The notes under the pieces were generated by a model. It made no database searches. It was not told where the DNA came from and worked only from the letters and a program-made list of their open reading frames with translations. From a virus, in the IMG/VR virus record IMGVR_UViG_3300033151_000021, positions 1 through 26,297 of that record: a stretch of 26,297 nucleotides of DNA. One strand, written 5' to 3'. The translations under genes were made by a program, and so were the position numbers. This document shows positions 15,266-23,974 of the stretch, one piece after another (positions within the stretch are counted from its first letter, which is position 1; each line of letters begins with the position of its first letter).

Positions 15266-16792
15266 TTAGATTCCTTTGAACAATACAAAGTTGTTAGCAC
15301 CTTGAGTTACTAAACATCTTTCAGATAGGAAGTTTACTTCCATAGCGTCTAGAGTTGAAGTAAAAGCACCACCAGCAGAACCAGTTAACCAAGATTTCAT
15401 TCTTCTGTCGTCGTTTTCAGAAGCTCTGTAACGTACGTGTAAGAATGGTCTACGGATATTAGTTCCTAAGATTTGATCATAAACTGTAGAAGTTCCAGCA
15501 GGTACTAATACTCCTTCAATAGAGTTAATACCATTGATTCCTCCACGAGTAGAAGCATCGTTTAAGTATTTCCAGTCAGTTTTGTAGAAGTCATAAGAAC
15601 CTCTTCTGAATCCAGAGAAACCTAAATTTAATGCCATTTCTTCTGAATTTTCAAATAATCCAAAAGCAGTACCTCCAGCGAATCCACCAGAAATAGAAGC
15701 TAGCATATCATCAAAATCTAAAGATGTTTGTCTTTGTAAGAATAACATGTTCTCTTCAATAGCTCCTTGAGTATCTAAGTTCTTCAAGATAGCATCAAAC
15801 TCATCAAGTCCAGCAGCAGCAGTAAATCCTACTTCTACGTTACCTCTAGCTTGAATAGCAGCGAATAAACCTTGAGTACCAGGTAATGTAGCAGCTACGT
15901 AAGGTTGACTTCCTGCAGCAACAGTTTGGTTAAGTTCACCTTCAACAAGTGCCATTTCTAAGTAATCTTCGAAACGTAATCTTGTTTCAGACTCAGCTTT
16001 TAAATACCATAAGTATCCAGAAGTTCCATCTTCAGTAGCAACTTCAACCCATCCAATTTGAGCCATATCAGAACCAGATACTACGTATTGATCTCTAATG
16101 ATGATTGGAGAGTTAGAAAATTGAGTTAACTGAGGTTCAACGCTTTGACGTACAGCACTGTTAGGAGTATTACCTTGACCAGCACCTATGTTTAAAGCAC
16201 CACCAATAGTAGTTCCTTTTGTATAAGCAGAACCGTATACAAACACTTTAAGACCACCAGTTGCATTAGCAGCAGAAGCAGTAATACCTTGAGCAGTTAA
16301 AGTTGTTCCAGTAAAAGATTGAACTGTAATCTGTGCAGATCCAGCACCACCAATAGCAGTAGCAGTGTTAGTTGCTAATACAATTGCTTTTGCTTCAGCA
16401 CCTGTTACAGGGTCTAATACAACAACAGTATCATTGATAGATATAACGTTGATTGCAGTAGCACCACCACCAAGAGTTATTACAGATGGGTTAGTACCAA
16501 CACCACCACCATTAGCCTGACCACAGCTTGCATATGATATATGTAATCTGTTTTGTTCAGACCAAATTACTTGATCAGATGTCATTGGCATTTCAGCGCC
16601 AACCATTCTTAAGAATCCAGATAACGTTCTGTTTCCATAACGCTCTACTTCTTGTTCGTAAATTTCAGGTAAATATAAATACTGTTGAGCAAAGTCACTT
16701 CCAGCACCTGTGTTAAATTGTAGGTAATTTGAAGCCAAGATCTGTTGAGTAGACGATGGAACTAAAGTACCAAATTGTGGAGTTAAAGCCAT
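15266..16792 (-). CDS. Major capsid protein (508 aa)
   Basis: A 508-residue protein beginning MALTPQFGTLVPSS, followed by YLYLPEIYEQEVERYGNRTL, FLRMVGAEMPMTSDQVIW and SEQNRLHISY, segments I associate with capsid proteins of crAss-like and related phages. Residues about 100-200 are a Gly/Ala/Thr/Val-rich beta insertion, after which the core resumes (SPIIIRDQYVVSGSDMAQIGW, RFEDYLEMALVEGELNQT, FDAILKNLDTQGAIEENMLFL, RRPFLHVRYRASENDDRRMKSWL). An HK97-type fold is inferred from family knowledge. Supporting context: it lies after portal and scaffold, is followed by a strong terminator, and its codons are visibly richer in G+C than its neighbours, as expected for a highly expressed gene. Confidence 0.87.
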   Translation of the reverse strand: MALTPQFGTLVPSSTQQILASNYLQFNTGAGSDFAQQYLYLPEIYEQEVERYGNRTLSGFLRMVGAEMPMTSDQVIWSEQNRLHISYASCGQANGGGVGTNPSVITLGGGATAINVISINDTVVVLDPVTGAEAKAIVLATNTATAIGGAGSAQITVQSFTGTTLTAQGITASAANATGGLKVFVYGSAYTKGTTIGGALNIGAGQGNTPNSAVRQSVEPQLTQFSNSPIIIRDQYVVSGSDMAQIGWVEVATEDGTSGYLWYLKAESETRLRFEDYLEMALVEGELNQTVAAGSQPYVAATLPGTQGLFAAIQARGNVEVGFTAAAGLDEFDAILKNLDTQGAIEENMLFLQRQTSLDFDDMLASISGGFAGGTAFGLFENSEEMALNLGFSGFRRGSYDFYKTDWKYLNDASTRGGINGINSIEGVLVPAGTSTVYDQILGTNIRRPFLHVRYRASENDDRRMKSWLTGSAGGAFTSTLDAMEVNFLSERCLVTQGANNFVLFKGI

Positions 16793-16806
16793 AATTATAA
16801 TTTTTG

Positions 16807-17994
16807 TTAGTTAAATTTTTTAGTTTTGATTTTTAGTTTTGAAGAATCAAGACCGGTAATTGCTTTAACTTTTAATCCTCCAACATATACATCACCAGAA
16901 GCTGTTTGCCTAGGTTCGTTACTTATGTTTTTAGATTTAGCCATAACATTCTTAATAGCATCGGCTTTGCCTTGCTCATAAAAATGTTGTGCTATTGTGT
17001 CAGCATTACGCGCAGCGTATATAGCCTTGTGATAACCTTGAGTATCTTGTACTTCTCCTTTTTCATTTAAGAACGTCTTAATAAAATTTGAAATATCAGA
17101 TTGTTGCTCTGCTACCTGTGATGGGTTTTTAAGTCCGTATCTAAACTTCTTATCACTAACATTAAATTCAAAACCTTTGAATTCATTATTTAGCAATTGA
17201 TTAGTTCTTTGCTTAAAAACATCTCGTCTAGCTTTATTTGCTTCCTGCTCTTCGTTGTAGCGGTTGAAAAAGTCTGTAGCTTTCTTCTGATCTTGAGTTA
17301 CGCCGGGTCTCAACTTGATTTCGTCGTAGTATTTACTCTTTAAACCTTCTAAAAACTTTTTAGCTCTTGCAGCCTCTTCCTTAAACGCAATTTTCTTTTT
17401 GCGTATATCTTTTGGTTCGTCTAAATCTTCATCGTAATCAAAGTCTTCTAATAAAAGACTTACATCTTCTGAATCTAAATGTGGTTTTGTTTGTTTATAA
17501 TATTCGCTTATTAAACTTTTATTATCAACATTGGTATAATCTGCATTAAGCCTAACATAGTCTTCTACAGTTCCACCAGTTTCTTCCATAAATGAAACTA
17601 GTTTTTCAATATTATCAGGTAGAACTCTTTGCTCTTGTATAGTTTGTTCTACTTCTTTTTTTACTTCTGGTTGAGCTTCAGTTTCCTCTACTAATTGTAT
17701 TGGAGAATCTACTTCTTCGTCGGTGTTCCGTACTTCTTCAACCACTGCTTCGCTGTTGCCACTGTCTTTGGATTCTTCGACAACAACATCGCTATCATTT
17801 GTCTCTTGTGTTTGAACGGCATTTGTTTCTTCTTGTTCTTTTGGTATTACTACTTTTGTAACACTAGGCTCTATATCTACTAAAGGTTCTTTAATGTTTA
17901 CTTTAGTTATTTCACCTTGATTGCTACCTAAATTTTTAGGTTTTGAAGGAGCTTTTATTTTAAACTCTCCTTCCTGTTTTACTTCTTCTGACAT
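16807..17994 (-). CDS. Probable scaffolding (head assembly) protein, 395 aa
   Basis: A very charged, helix-rich 395-residue protein. Residues 1-125 are acidic and low-complexity (Glu, Asp, Val, Thr, Ser; for example EEVRNTDEEVD), followed by IEKLVSFMEETGGTVEDYVRL, an acidic patch (LLEDFDYDEDLDEPKD), long Lys/Glu/Arg/Ala-rich helices (about 205-290), and a basic C-terminal tail ending KLKIKTKKFN. Phage scaffolds commonly have long helices and a small basic capsid-binding C-terminus, and this gene sits exactly between portal and capsid genes. No protease motif is visible. The assignment rests on position and composition; a different structural role cannot be excluded. Confidence 0.65.
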   Translation of the reverse strand: MSEEVKQEGEFKIKAPSKPKNLGSNQGEITKVNIKEPLVDIEPSVTKVVIPKEQEETNAVQTQETNDSDVVVEESKDSGNSEAVVEEVRNTDEEVDSPIQLVEETEAQPEVKKEVEQTIQEQRVLPDNIEKLVSFMEETGGTVEDYVRLNADYTNVDNKSLISEYYKQTKPHLDSEDVSLLLEDFDYDEDLDEPKDIRKKKIAFKEEAARAKKFLEGLKSKYYDEIKLRPGVTQDQKKATDFFNRYNEEQEANKARRDVFKQRTNQLLNNEFKGFEFNVSDKKFRYGLKNPSQVAEQQSDISNFIKTFLNEKGEVQDTQGYHKAIYAARNADTIAQHFYEQGKADAIKNVMAKSKNISNEPRQTASGDVYVGGLKVKAITGLDSSKLKIKTKKFN

Positions 17995-18026
17995 AATATA
18001 ATAATATAAAATTAAAGGATTTTGTT

Positions 18027-20447
18027 TTATTTAGTAGGCTCGAATTGTTCTATTCCAAAACTACCTAGTGAGTCAAATCCTGATGACTCAAAATTCTTAG
18101 GAAGACCATCTGTTTTTCTTTGATTTATCATTTCAGATTGTTGAGTTCCTATGATACGAGCTCGCTGATCTTTACGATCTTCTATTTCTTTTTCTTTTTG
18201 TTTTTCAACCTCAGTTTTTACTTGAGCTAATTGCATGTTGTATTGAAACTCTTGCTCCATCAATTGTCTTTTGATTTGAGCCTCCATTTCCATACGTTGT
18301 ATTTCGAATTGAGATTTACCCTGCTCCAATTGTAACTTACTCTCTGTTAATGCTTGTTGCTTTTGCATTTCAGCTAGTGCTGCTTGTTCTGAAGCCTGAG
18401 CATTTGCTTGAGCTTGCATTTGTATATTCTGTTGTTGAGCAGCCGCAGCAGCCTCTGCTTTTTGTCTTTGTTTCTGTTTTAAAAGTTGATTGGCTAGTTT
18501 GAAATTATTTATCTCTCTTATATCTATAGCATCTTCTAAACCAATTTGACCAGCTTTAATAGCTATCTGTATGTTTTGTTCTAACTGAGCTTGCTCTTCT
18601 TGCTCTGGTTCTAACTCTAAGAATATACCAAACTCATGCATATTAAGTTTTTCTATTTCACTTAATGTTGCTACATTTGTTTGATTAATAGAACTTATTA
18701 AAGCATTTTTAAGTAAAGGGAAACTTAATGCATCAGCAGCTCTTAGACTTATATTCTCAGCAACTCTAACAGTTAGATACATTAAAGACTGTAGTATATG
18801 TTTTGTAGCTGTATTAGAAGCTGCAGCTGCTAGTTTCTGTAAACCTACTAATGAATCCTTAGCTGGTTGACTACCATCTCTAGCTTCATTAAGTCCGGTA
18901 ACATCTCTAATCATTTGTAAATAATACTGATACGTTTGTATCAACGCTTGTATTTTACTTATACCAGACGATGTTTGTAATTCTTGTATTGGTACTTTAC
19001 CTCTATTAGGATCACCATCTTGCGTTAAGCTTCTACCAACAATACTACCAGTTTGGAAGTACATGTTTAAAGCTTCTGCGGGATTATAATTAGTACCATT
19101 ACCAAGATCAACTTCTGCTAAACCATCTACATCAACATAAACACCATCAGGCACCATGCGTGAAAGTACTTGTTGAATTTTTAAATGTGTAAGCTGTATC
19201 ATATCAGCAAAGCCAATACATTTGCTTACAACACTTTCTATTTTACCTTTATACATACGAGGCGCAGATATAGCATAGTTCATTTCAACCTTAGTTTGAT
19301 CACTATAAGGTCTTGTCATATTTTCAGCTAATTCCCATTGAAGCATTTTTTTGAAACCTAGTATTTTAGCTCCACTATACAATACCTCTATGGCTCTATG
19401 TACTTTATTAAAGTTATCTGTTTCAGGTGGATCAAATGAATCATCTTTTTCAAGTGCTTTTTCTAATCCTTGATCTGTTTGTTTTATTTTAAATACCTGG
19501 TTTTCATAAGTCTTGTATTCAAAATACAAAACCTGTATAGTATTATTATCACTGTTTTGATTGTAATAATTTCTAGTATAACTTATATCTCCAGGGTATT
19601 TTTCTATTTCTTCTAACTCGTCTTGAGTTAAATAAGGAAATTGTTTTTTTAGTTCTTCTAAGCTAACTGATTTAACTTCACCAACATAATAAACATCTTC
19701 GAAGTTTGGATCTTCTGTATAAGAATAAACTAAATTAGCAGGATCTACATAATCAACAGTAACACCATTAGCTAAATTAAAATTTGTTTTAACACAAGAT
19801 ATACCTAAAACAGTAAGATCATATGCTAAACGTTTTTTAGTCTCGTGGTATTTATTATAATTAAATATATTTTCTATAAGTTCTTCTTCAGCAATTTCTA
19901 CAGATTGCTTGTAGTCAAGTTGCATGTATAACTCAAGCTCGTCTTCGTTAGCAGGAAGTTGTTTTATAGTTTTATTAGAAAAAAGATTTTGACCAGTAAG
20001 TTCATTCAAAGCAGTAATTTCATTTCTACTTTGCATATCACTTATAGCATCAAATATAAAATCTGTTCTTTCTTTTATTGCAAATGGATCTGAAGCAAAT
20101 GATTTTATTCTATAACCTTTATCAGTCATACCATTAACTACAATATCTACAAATTTAGATAATACAGCTACCGGTTTCCAGTCTAAATTTAAATAAGATA
20201 AGTCACCATTAATAGATAATTCATCTTTATATTTTTGAACACTTTGTTCTCCTCTAGCATATAGCCTTAAACTATTAAAGTATCTCCAATTGTTTCCAAA
20301 TCTTCCACCGTCTCCTAAGCCTCTATCTCCTCTGAACCATTCGTTTTCAATAGCTCTTCCTACAGCCAAACCATATTCTAATGTTTTCTTTTCTGCGTCT
20401 GGTACTACCTGACTTGGGAAAGAACTATTAACGTTAGTATAAATCAT
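18027..20447 (-). CDS. Portal protein with long Gln/Glu-rich coiled-coil tail (806 aa)
   Basis: An 806-residue portal. The N-terminal segment (EYGLAVGRAIENEWF, then LRLYARGEQSVQKYKDELS and NGDLSYLNLDWKPV, KFVDIVVNGM) strongly resembles portals of crAss-like phages as I remember them. Residues about 180-650 follow the portal layout: stem helices, wing (DYVDPANLVYSYTEDPNFEDVYYVGEV) and crown. Residues about 650-775 are an uninterrupted Gln/Glu/Ala-rich coiled coil, followed by a short tail ending GFDSLGSFGIEQFEPTK. The portal is the ring through which DNA is packaged by TerL and to which the connectors bind. Its start overlaps the terL stop in an ATGA arrangement (20444-20447), so the two are translationally coupled. 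Confidence 0.9.
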   Translation of the reverse strand: MIYTNVNSSFPSQVVPDAEKKTLEYGLAVGRAIENEWFRGDRGLGDGGRFGNNWRYFNSLRLYARGEQSVQKYKDELSINGDLSYLNLDWKPVAVLSKFVDIVVNGMTDKGYRIKSFASDPFAIKERTDFIFDAISDMQSRNEITALNELTGQNLFSNKTIKQLPANEDELELYMQLDYKQSVEIAEEELIENIFNYNKYHETKKRLAYDLTVLGISCVKTNFNLANGVTVDYVDPANLVYSYTEDPNFEDVYYVGEVKSVSLEELKKQFPYLTQDELEEIEKYPGDISYTRNYYNQNSDNNTIQVLYFEYKTYENQVFKIKQTDQGLEKALEKDDSFDPPETDNFNKVHRAIEVLYSGAKILGFKKMLQWELAENMTRPYSDQTKVEMNYAISAPRMYKGKIESVVSKCIGFADMIQLTHLKIQQVLSRMVPDGVYVDVDGLAEVDLGNGTNYNPAEALNMYFQTGSIVGRSLTQDGDPNRGKVPIQELQTSSGISKIQALIQTYQYYLQMIRDVTGLNEARDGSQPAKDSLVGLQKLAAAASNTATKHILQSLMYLTVRVAENISLRAADALSFPLLKNALISSINQTNVATLSEIEKLNMHEFGIFLELEPEQEEQAQLEQNIQIAIKAGQIGLEDAIDIREINNFKLANQLLKQKQRQKAEAAAAAQQQNIQMQAQANAQASEQAALAEMQKQQALTESKLQLEQGKSQFEIQRMEMEAQIKRQLMEQEFQYNMQLAQVKTEVEKQKEKEIEDRKDQRARIIGTQQSEMINQRKTDGLPKNFESSGFDSLGSFGIEQFEPTK

Positions 20448-22660
20448 TTATTTATTATTTTTGAAATACCACCTTTATTATCATACTTTCTGAAACCTAA
20501 AGGAAAAACATTTTTTTTAACTTTAAAAACTGGTGTATATCTATTCTTGTTACAAGCCATGAGAGCTAGACCAGAACTTATTGTTGCATCAAATTTTGTT
20601 CTATTATTTATATTAAATTTTGCCCAGTCTTCTAGTGTGCGCTGAAAATACATATCACCGTACGTAGTTTCTTTTAATCCAACAAAATCTTCTATATAAG
20701 ATTCGATAGCTGCAGCATGCGCTTGCTTAATATCTTCAGAGGAGTTTGGTATACCTCCAATTTCTTTTTCAGTTATAGATAACTTGTTGTATGTTTTATC
20801 TGGGCGATTCATACTGAATCCTCTATAACCTCTTCTTTTAAAATGGTATAATAATCTTGGTTTGTTATTCTCACATAGTATTGGCATACCATAAAATATA
20901 CAAGCCATAAGTACCTCTTCAAAAAATATTTCAGCAGTCTGTGGACGCGCTACATATTCTAAAAAGAATTTATTTGGTGGCACATCTTCCATACTAAATT
21001 TAGTGAGTCCATGTAAAGATCCTTTAGAACCTCTATTATCTACGGTACCTGATATATCATAGGAGTCACACCCAAACGCCCCGCAGTGCTCATTGCCAGG
21101 GTATTTAATTCCATTTTTTATTATTATACGATTTTGTAAATTTACAGGTGGTACCCACGATATTAAAAACCTACCGTCTCTATGTGGTACAAATTCAACC
21201 ACAGTATCTTTATGACCATTAGCCCATCTAAAAGAGCCTTTAGTTAACAACCCTGCATTTCTTAAGTCCTCGTTGTAATCTATTTGTTCGTATATTTTAG
21301 TTAGATTAAATAAAGACTCTTTGGTTTCATCTCTAAAAGCATGTTGCTCAGTACGCGGAAATTGTCTATAATATTCATTTAAACTATCTTGATCGCCTTT
21401 TAAACCTTCAACTTCATTTTCCCAATGATTAATAACACCTACCTCAACTTGTAATCCATCTGCTCCTTCAATAGGTTTTTCTGGCGTATCAAAGACAGGG
21501 TGTCCATAAGTATCAATGAATCCCTCGTAGTTCCATTCCATAGGTATGAACAAAGAATATAATCCTGAGCTAGTTTGACCATTGCGGTTTCTTTTTGTGA
21601 CATCTGACGCATAGTATAATTTTTTAAAATTTTCACCACCCTTATCCAAAGCGTTAGACGTTGAACCCATCATACATTTACCTACAATTCTAGAACCTAA
21701 CCTTAAACAAGTTTTTGTAACTCTCCAGTTATTTAATATATTATCTGGTCTTTCCCACTTTCCACTCTCATCATGTACTAATAGTTTTAATTTTTCACCA
21801 TCATAAGAATTGTCTCCTGTATTTTTCCAGTCAATGGTTGTATCTAATCCTTCTAGTTCCTCCTGTGTTTCACCTTCGTTAAGTTTACGTCTGGTGAGCC
21901 TTGACGCTGGTACCCTATAGGCGAGCTCCGTTTTCGGCCTGTCCATTCCGTCTTGTATGGGTTTAAAAAAGAATGGGTAATTGATGGAAATCGGCACAAC
22001 TTTATCTGTGAACATTTTCTTTGCATCGGCTCCAGATTTGGACAATATCCCAAACCGTGAATCCGTTGATATGGTCGCCATGTTAACCGTTTCACCTGAT
22101 GACATGAAAGAAAATCCTGAACGTCTGTTCTTGAGATACGACATTCCATAGCAACGTTTGTCTGCTTTGCAAGCCTCCCAGAATAAGTAGAATAATCTGT
22201 TTGATTCCCTAAAATCTGGGAACCCAACATCAATCTTGGACCACTGCAAGTACATGTAATGAGTACCACTAATATAAGTAGGTAAACCTTTATTATTAAA
22301 CCAGAAACCCTCTTCACGTCTTCTAAATTCTTCATCGATATACTCATACCAGTTTTCTTTAAAATGTTCTGGATGTTTATTCCAATCAAATACACTTTTT
22401 ATTCTATCTAATTCCTTAGGATAATCTTGTCTACACCACCTATCTATACTTTTATTTAACTTACCCTTAAAAAGCGGTAGTGCTATTTTTAGATTTTGTA
22501 TTTCATATATTTCACCGATTTGACCGGTCTTGCTTACAATAACTATATCATGCTCTTTATTGTAACCATATTCCCATTTTTTATTTTTGTTATTTCTTTT
22601 AACAATATGAGGTTTTATATGATCATCTAATATTCTGTACAAACTTTGAGTATACATCAT
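20444..22660 (-). CDS. terL: Terminase large subunit (packaging ATPase/nuclease), 738 aa
   Basis: It pumps genome DNA into the prohead and cuts it. Visible motifs: a deviant Walker A, KNRRSGFS (residues 177-184), with the lysine at the front as in lambda gpA, not before the final Ser/Thr; Walker B plus catalytic glutamate in KLLVHDE (about 292-298); a coupling motif MMGSTSN (about 330-336); and a C-terminal RNase H-like nuclease with Asp532 in FGCDSYD, Glu597 in PILCENN and Asp691 in KFDATISSG as the likely metal-binding triad. The length suits large terminases of this phage group. The start at 22660 (a second ATG follows at once) overlaps the stop of the small upstream gene. Bases 21841-22260 within it have clearly higher G+C than the flanks. 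Confidence 0.92.
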   Translation of the reverse strand: MMYTQSLYRILDDHIKPHIVKRNNKNKKWEYGYNKEHDIVIVSKTGQIGEIYEIQNLKIALPLFKGKLNKSIDRWCRQDYPKELDRIKSVFDWNKHPEHFKENWYEYIDEEFRRREEGFWFNNKGLPTYISGTHYMYLQWSKIDVGFPDFRESNRLFYLFWEACKADKRCYGMSYLKNRRSGFSFMSSGETVNMATISTDSRFGILSKSGADAKKMFTDKVVPISINYPFFFKPIQDGMDRPKTELAYRVPASRLTRRKLNEGETQEELEGLDTTIDWKNTGDNSYDGEKLKLLVHDESGKWERPDNILNNWRVTKTCLRLGSRIVGKCMMGSTSNALDKGGENFKKLYYASDVTKRNRNGQTSSGLYSLFIPMEWNYEGFIDTYGHPVFDTPEKPIEGADGLQVEVGVINHWENEVEGLKGDQDSLNEYYRQFPRTEQHAFRDETKESLFNLTKIYEQIDYNEDLRNAGLLTKGSFRWANGHKDTVVEFVPHRDGRFLISWVPPVNLQNRIIIKNGIKYPGNEHCGAFGCDSYDISGTVDNRGSKGSLHGLTKFSMEDVPPNKFFLEYVARPQTAEIFFEEVLMACIFYGMPILCENNKPRLLYHFKRRGYRGFSMNRPDKTYNKLSITEKEIGGIPNSSEDIKQAHAAAIESYIEDFVGLKETTYGDMYFQRTLEDWAKFNINNRTKFDATISSGLALMACNKNRYTPVFKVKKNVFPLGFRKYDNKGGISKIINK
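21841..22260 (-). other. GC-rich, foreign-looking patch within terL
   Basis: Hand counts give about 42% G+C over these 420 bases (up to 55% in 21901-21960), against about 25-35% in neighbouring 60-base lines. Codons such as CGG, ACG, CCG, TCC, GCC and CTC, scarce elsewhere in the window, cluster here. The patch covers residues about 134-273, including Walker A, and leaves an unusually long open shadow frame on the same strand. Confidence 0.7.
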
Positions 22661-22926
22661 TTAGATCTTCCTTCTGCAAAACCTTTAAAAGATTTTTGTT
22701 TACTACTTGATCTATCTTCAAGCATATTTTTTTCCTCTTCAATACGTGTTAGTATTTCAAAAGCATCAAATATAGCTAACTTTTTTGTTGCAGCTGCGTT
22801 CTTTAAACGATCAGCTGAGATGTCGTCGTCTGAATCTACAATAGGTTCTTTAGCTACCTTAATTAATTCCTCAACTGCTTTTTGCCCAGCTTGGATTATA
22901 TTCAACTTGGTTTTCTTGGTGCTCAT
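22657..22926 (-). CDS. Probable small terminase subunit / terminase-associated protein (89 aa)
   Basis: An 89-residue helical, charged protein: IIQAGQKAVEELIKVAKE, an acidic turn VDSDDDISADR, then LKNAAATKKLAIFDAFEILTRIEEEKN and a basic Ser/Lys-rich tail ending FKGFAEGRSK. It lies directly before terL, with its TGA overlapping the terL ATG. Position, size and helical composition suit a small terminase subunit, which recognises phage DNA and loads TerL, but no helix-turn-helix is certain, so the name is an inference. Its ATG at 22926 lies inside the end of the GroES-like gene (56-base overlap); no later Met gives a better start. Confidence 0.5.
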   Translation of the reverse strand: MSTKKTKLNIIQAGQKAVEELIKVAKEPIVDSDDDISADRLKNAAATKKLAIFDAFEILTRIEEEKNMLEDRSSSKQKSFKGFAEGRSK

Positions 22927-23479
22927 ACTTAATTACAATATCATTTGATTTCATACAATAAAGCCGTTGATCATCTATAATAAACTCAAACTCACTGTTA
23001 GGTTTAAATCCAATTACATCTCCCTCGGCCACTCCCTTATCTTCTAAGGACTTATTACCATATTTTAATATACCAATAAGCTTTTGCTCTTTATCGAGCT
23101 CTAGATCGTTGTTATTTTCAATTGGCATAGCGAAGCATCTATCAGCAAATGCTAGCCAATCCTTAGTTCTTCTATATAAATATATTTGATCTATTTGACA
23201 AAAATAAAGATTATCTTTAAAAAACTTACTACTATTTACTTCATTACCTCTAACGTTGTAATACCTTCTAAATATGTTATGATGAACTATTACTTCATCA
23301 CCTTCTTTTATAGGTGTTTTAAAAGCTGTTGGTGTTGATACTACAATAGCTTTATTGTTTACAAACTTATGTTTTTCAATGCTAGTATTTAGTAGGAGTT
23401 CTTTACCGTCTACATCTATAGAGTTATCATAAATATCACCAACTGGTTTTATGATAAAATCATATACACTCTTCATCAA
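22871..23479 (-). CDS. Phage GroES-like co-chaperonin with two tandem domains (202 aa)
   Basis: A 202-residue protein in which the GroES beta-barrel pattern can be read twice. First unit (residues about 8-105): DFIIKPVGDIYDN, a variable loop, AIVVSTPTAFKTPIKEGDEVIVHHNIF, then LYFCQIDQIYLYRR. Second unit (about 115-186): CFAMPIENN, IGILKYGNKSLEDKGVAEGDVIGF, SEFEFIIDDQRLYCMKSNDIVIKYE. The 'GDxV' turn and the closing 'LYxMxxxDI' strand are the clearest GroES features. Phage co-chaperonins such as T4 gp31 help the host GroEL fold capsid protein, and this gene's place beside the terminase and head genes fits that. It overlaps the preceding gene by 4 bases and the next by 56. An alternative is a head protein with a similar fold. 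Confidence 0.65.
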   Translation of the reverse strand: MMKSVYDFIIKPVGDIYDNSIDVDGKELLLNTSIEKHKFVNNKAIVVSTPTAFKTPIKEGDEVIVHHNIFRRYYNVRGNEVNSSKFFKDNLYFCQIDQIYLYRRTKDWLAFADRCFAMPIENNNDLELDKEQKLIGILKYGNKSLEDKGVAEGDVIGFKPNSEFEFIIDDQRLYCMKSNDIVIKYEHQENQVEYNPSWAKSS

Positions 23480-23703
23480 TACTCTAAATCATATTCAACA
23501 GATACTGCCATGTGTGAATTAAATTTCTTCCATGGCAATACCTCGTTGTTTTTCTTTATATGAATATTATAAGAATTGTCTGATTCTTCAAATAAAATAT
23601 ACGCTATCTCATGACCACCATAAACCTGTTGGCCTATAGAGTAATGCATAGCATCATTTTTATAATCAGAACCTATACTGATTTTTCTTATAACAGAATC
23701 CAT
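23476..23703 (-). CDS. Hypothetical small protein (75 aa)
   Basis: Not recognised. A 75-residue, soluble, beta-leaning protein: MDSVIRKISIGSDYKNDAMHY, then GQQVYGGHEIAYILFEESDNS, YNIHIKKNNEVLPWKKFN and VSVEYDLEY. It starts one base after the stop of the coiled-coil gene and its stop overlaps the start of the GroES-like gene by 4 bases, so it is embedded in the translationally coupled pre-terminase cluster. No signal peptide, membrane segment or cysteine pair is visible. Confidence 0.6.
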   Translation of the reverse strand: MDSVIRKISIGSDYKNDAMHYSIGQQVYGGHEIAYILFEESDNSYNIHIKKNNEVLPWKKFNSHMAVSVEYDLEY

Positions 23704-23704
23704 T

Positions 23705-23974
23705 TTAGTCTTCTGCTTTAACTACAGATAAATCCCCTTCTTTATCCTCTAAATCAACTAATGTATATTCTCCACTAGTCATATCTATATTAATAGATCC
23801 ATATTCTTCTTCGAGATCTTTCTTAAAATCTTCTAGATCTTTATTAATACCAGCTATTTCATGAAGCAAAGCATGTTTGTTTGATTCTAAAATACCTATT
23901 TGACTAAGTATTTCACCTAGTTTAGTATTATAACCTTTTAATTCCTCTAATTGTTTTTCAGTAATTTTTGACAT
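23705..23974 (-). CDS. Small coiled-coil protein (89 aa), function unknown
   Basis: Residues 1-55 form a continuous heptad-like helix (EKQLEELKGYNTKLGEILSQ, then LESNKHALLHEIAGINKDLE and DFKKDLEEEYG), followed by a short beta end, SINIDMTSGEYTLVD, and an acidic tail. Similar small proteins with the EEEYG-xxNID-x-xxGxYT ending occur, as I remember, beside packaging genes of uncultured marine phages, without assigned function. The leader between 23975 and 24027 is almost pure A/T and may hold a promoter, but I cannot identify one with confidence. Confidence 0.6.
   Translation of the reverse strand: MSKITEKQLEELKGYNTKLGEILSQIGILESNKHALLHEIAGINKDLEDFKKDLEEEYGSINIDMTSGEYTLVDLEDKEGDLSVVKAED

Noticed and set aside
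21853-22395. A 180-codon open frame on the minus strand inside terL
   Set aside because: It overlaps the terminase ATPase region with clear motifs. Its product is Cys/Arg/Ser-rich and unlike any protein, and it stays open because of the local rise in G+C.
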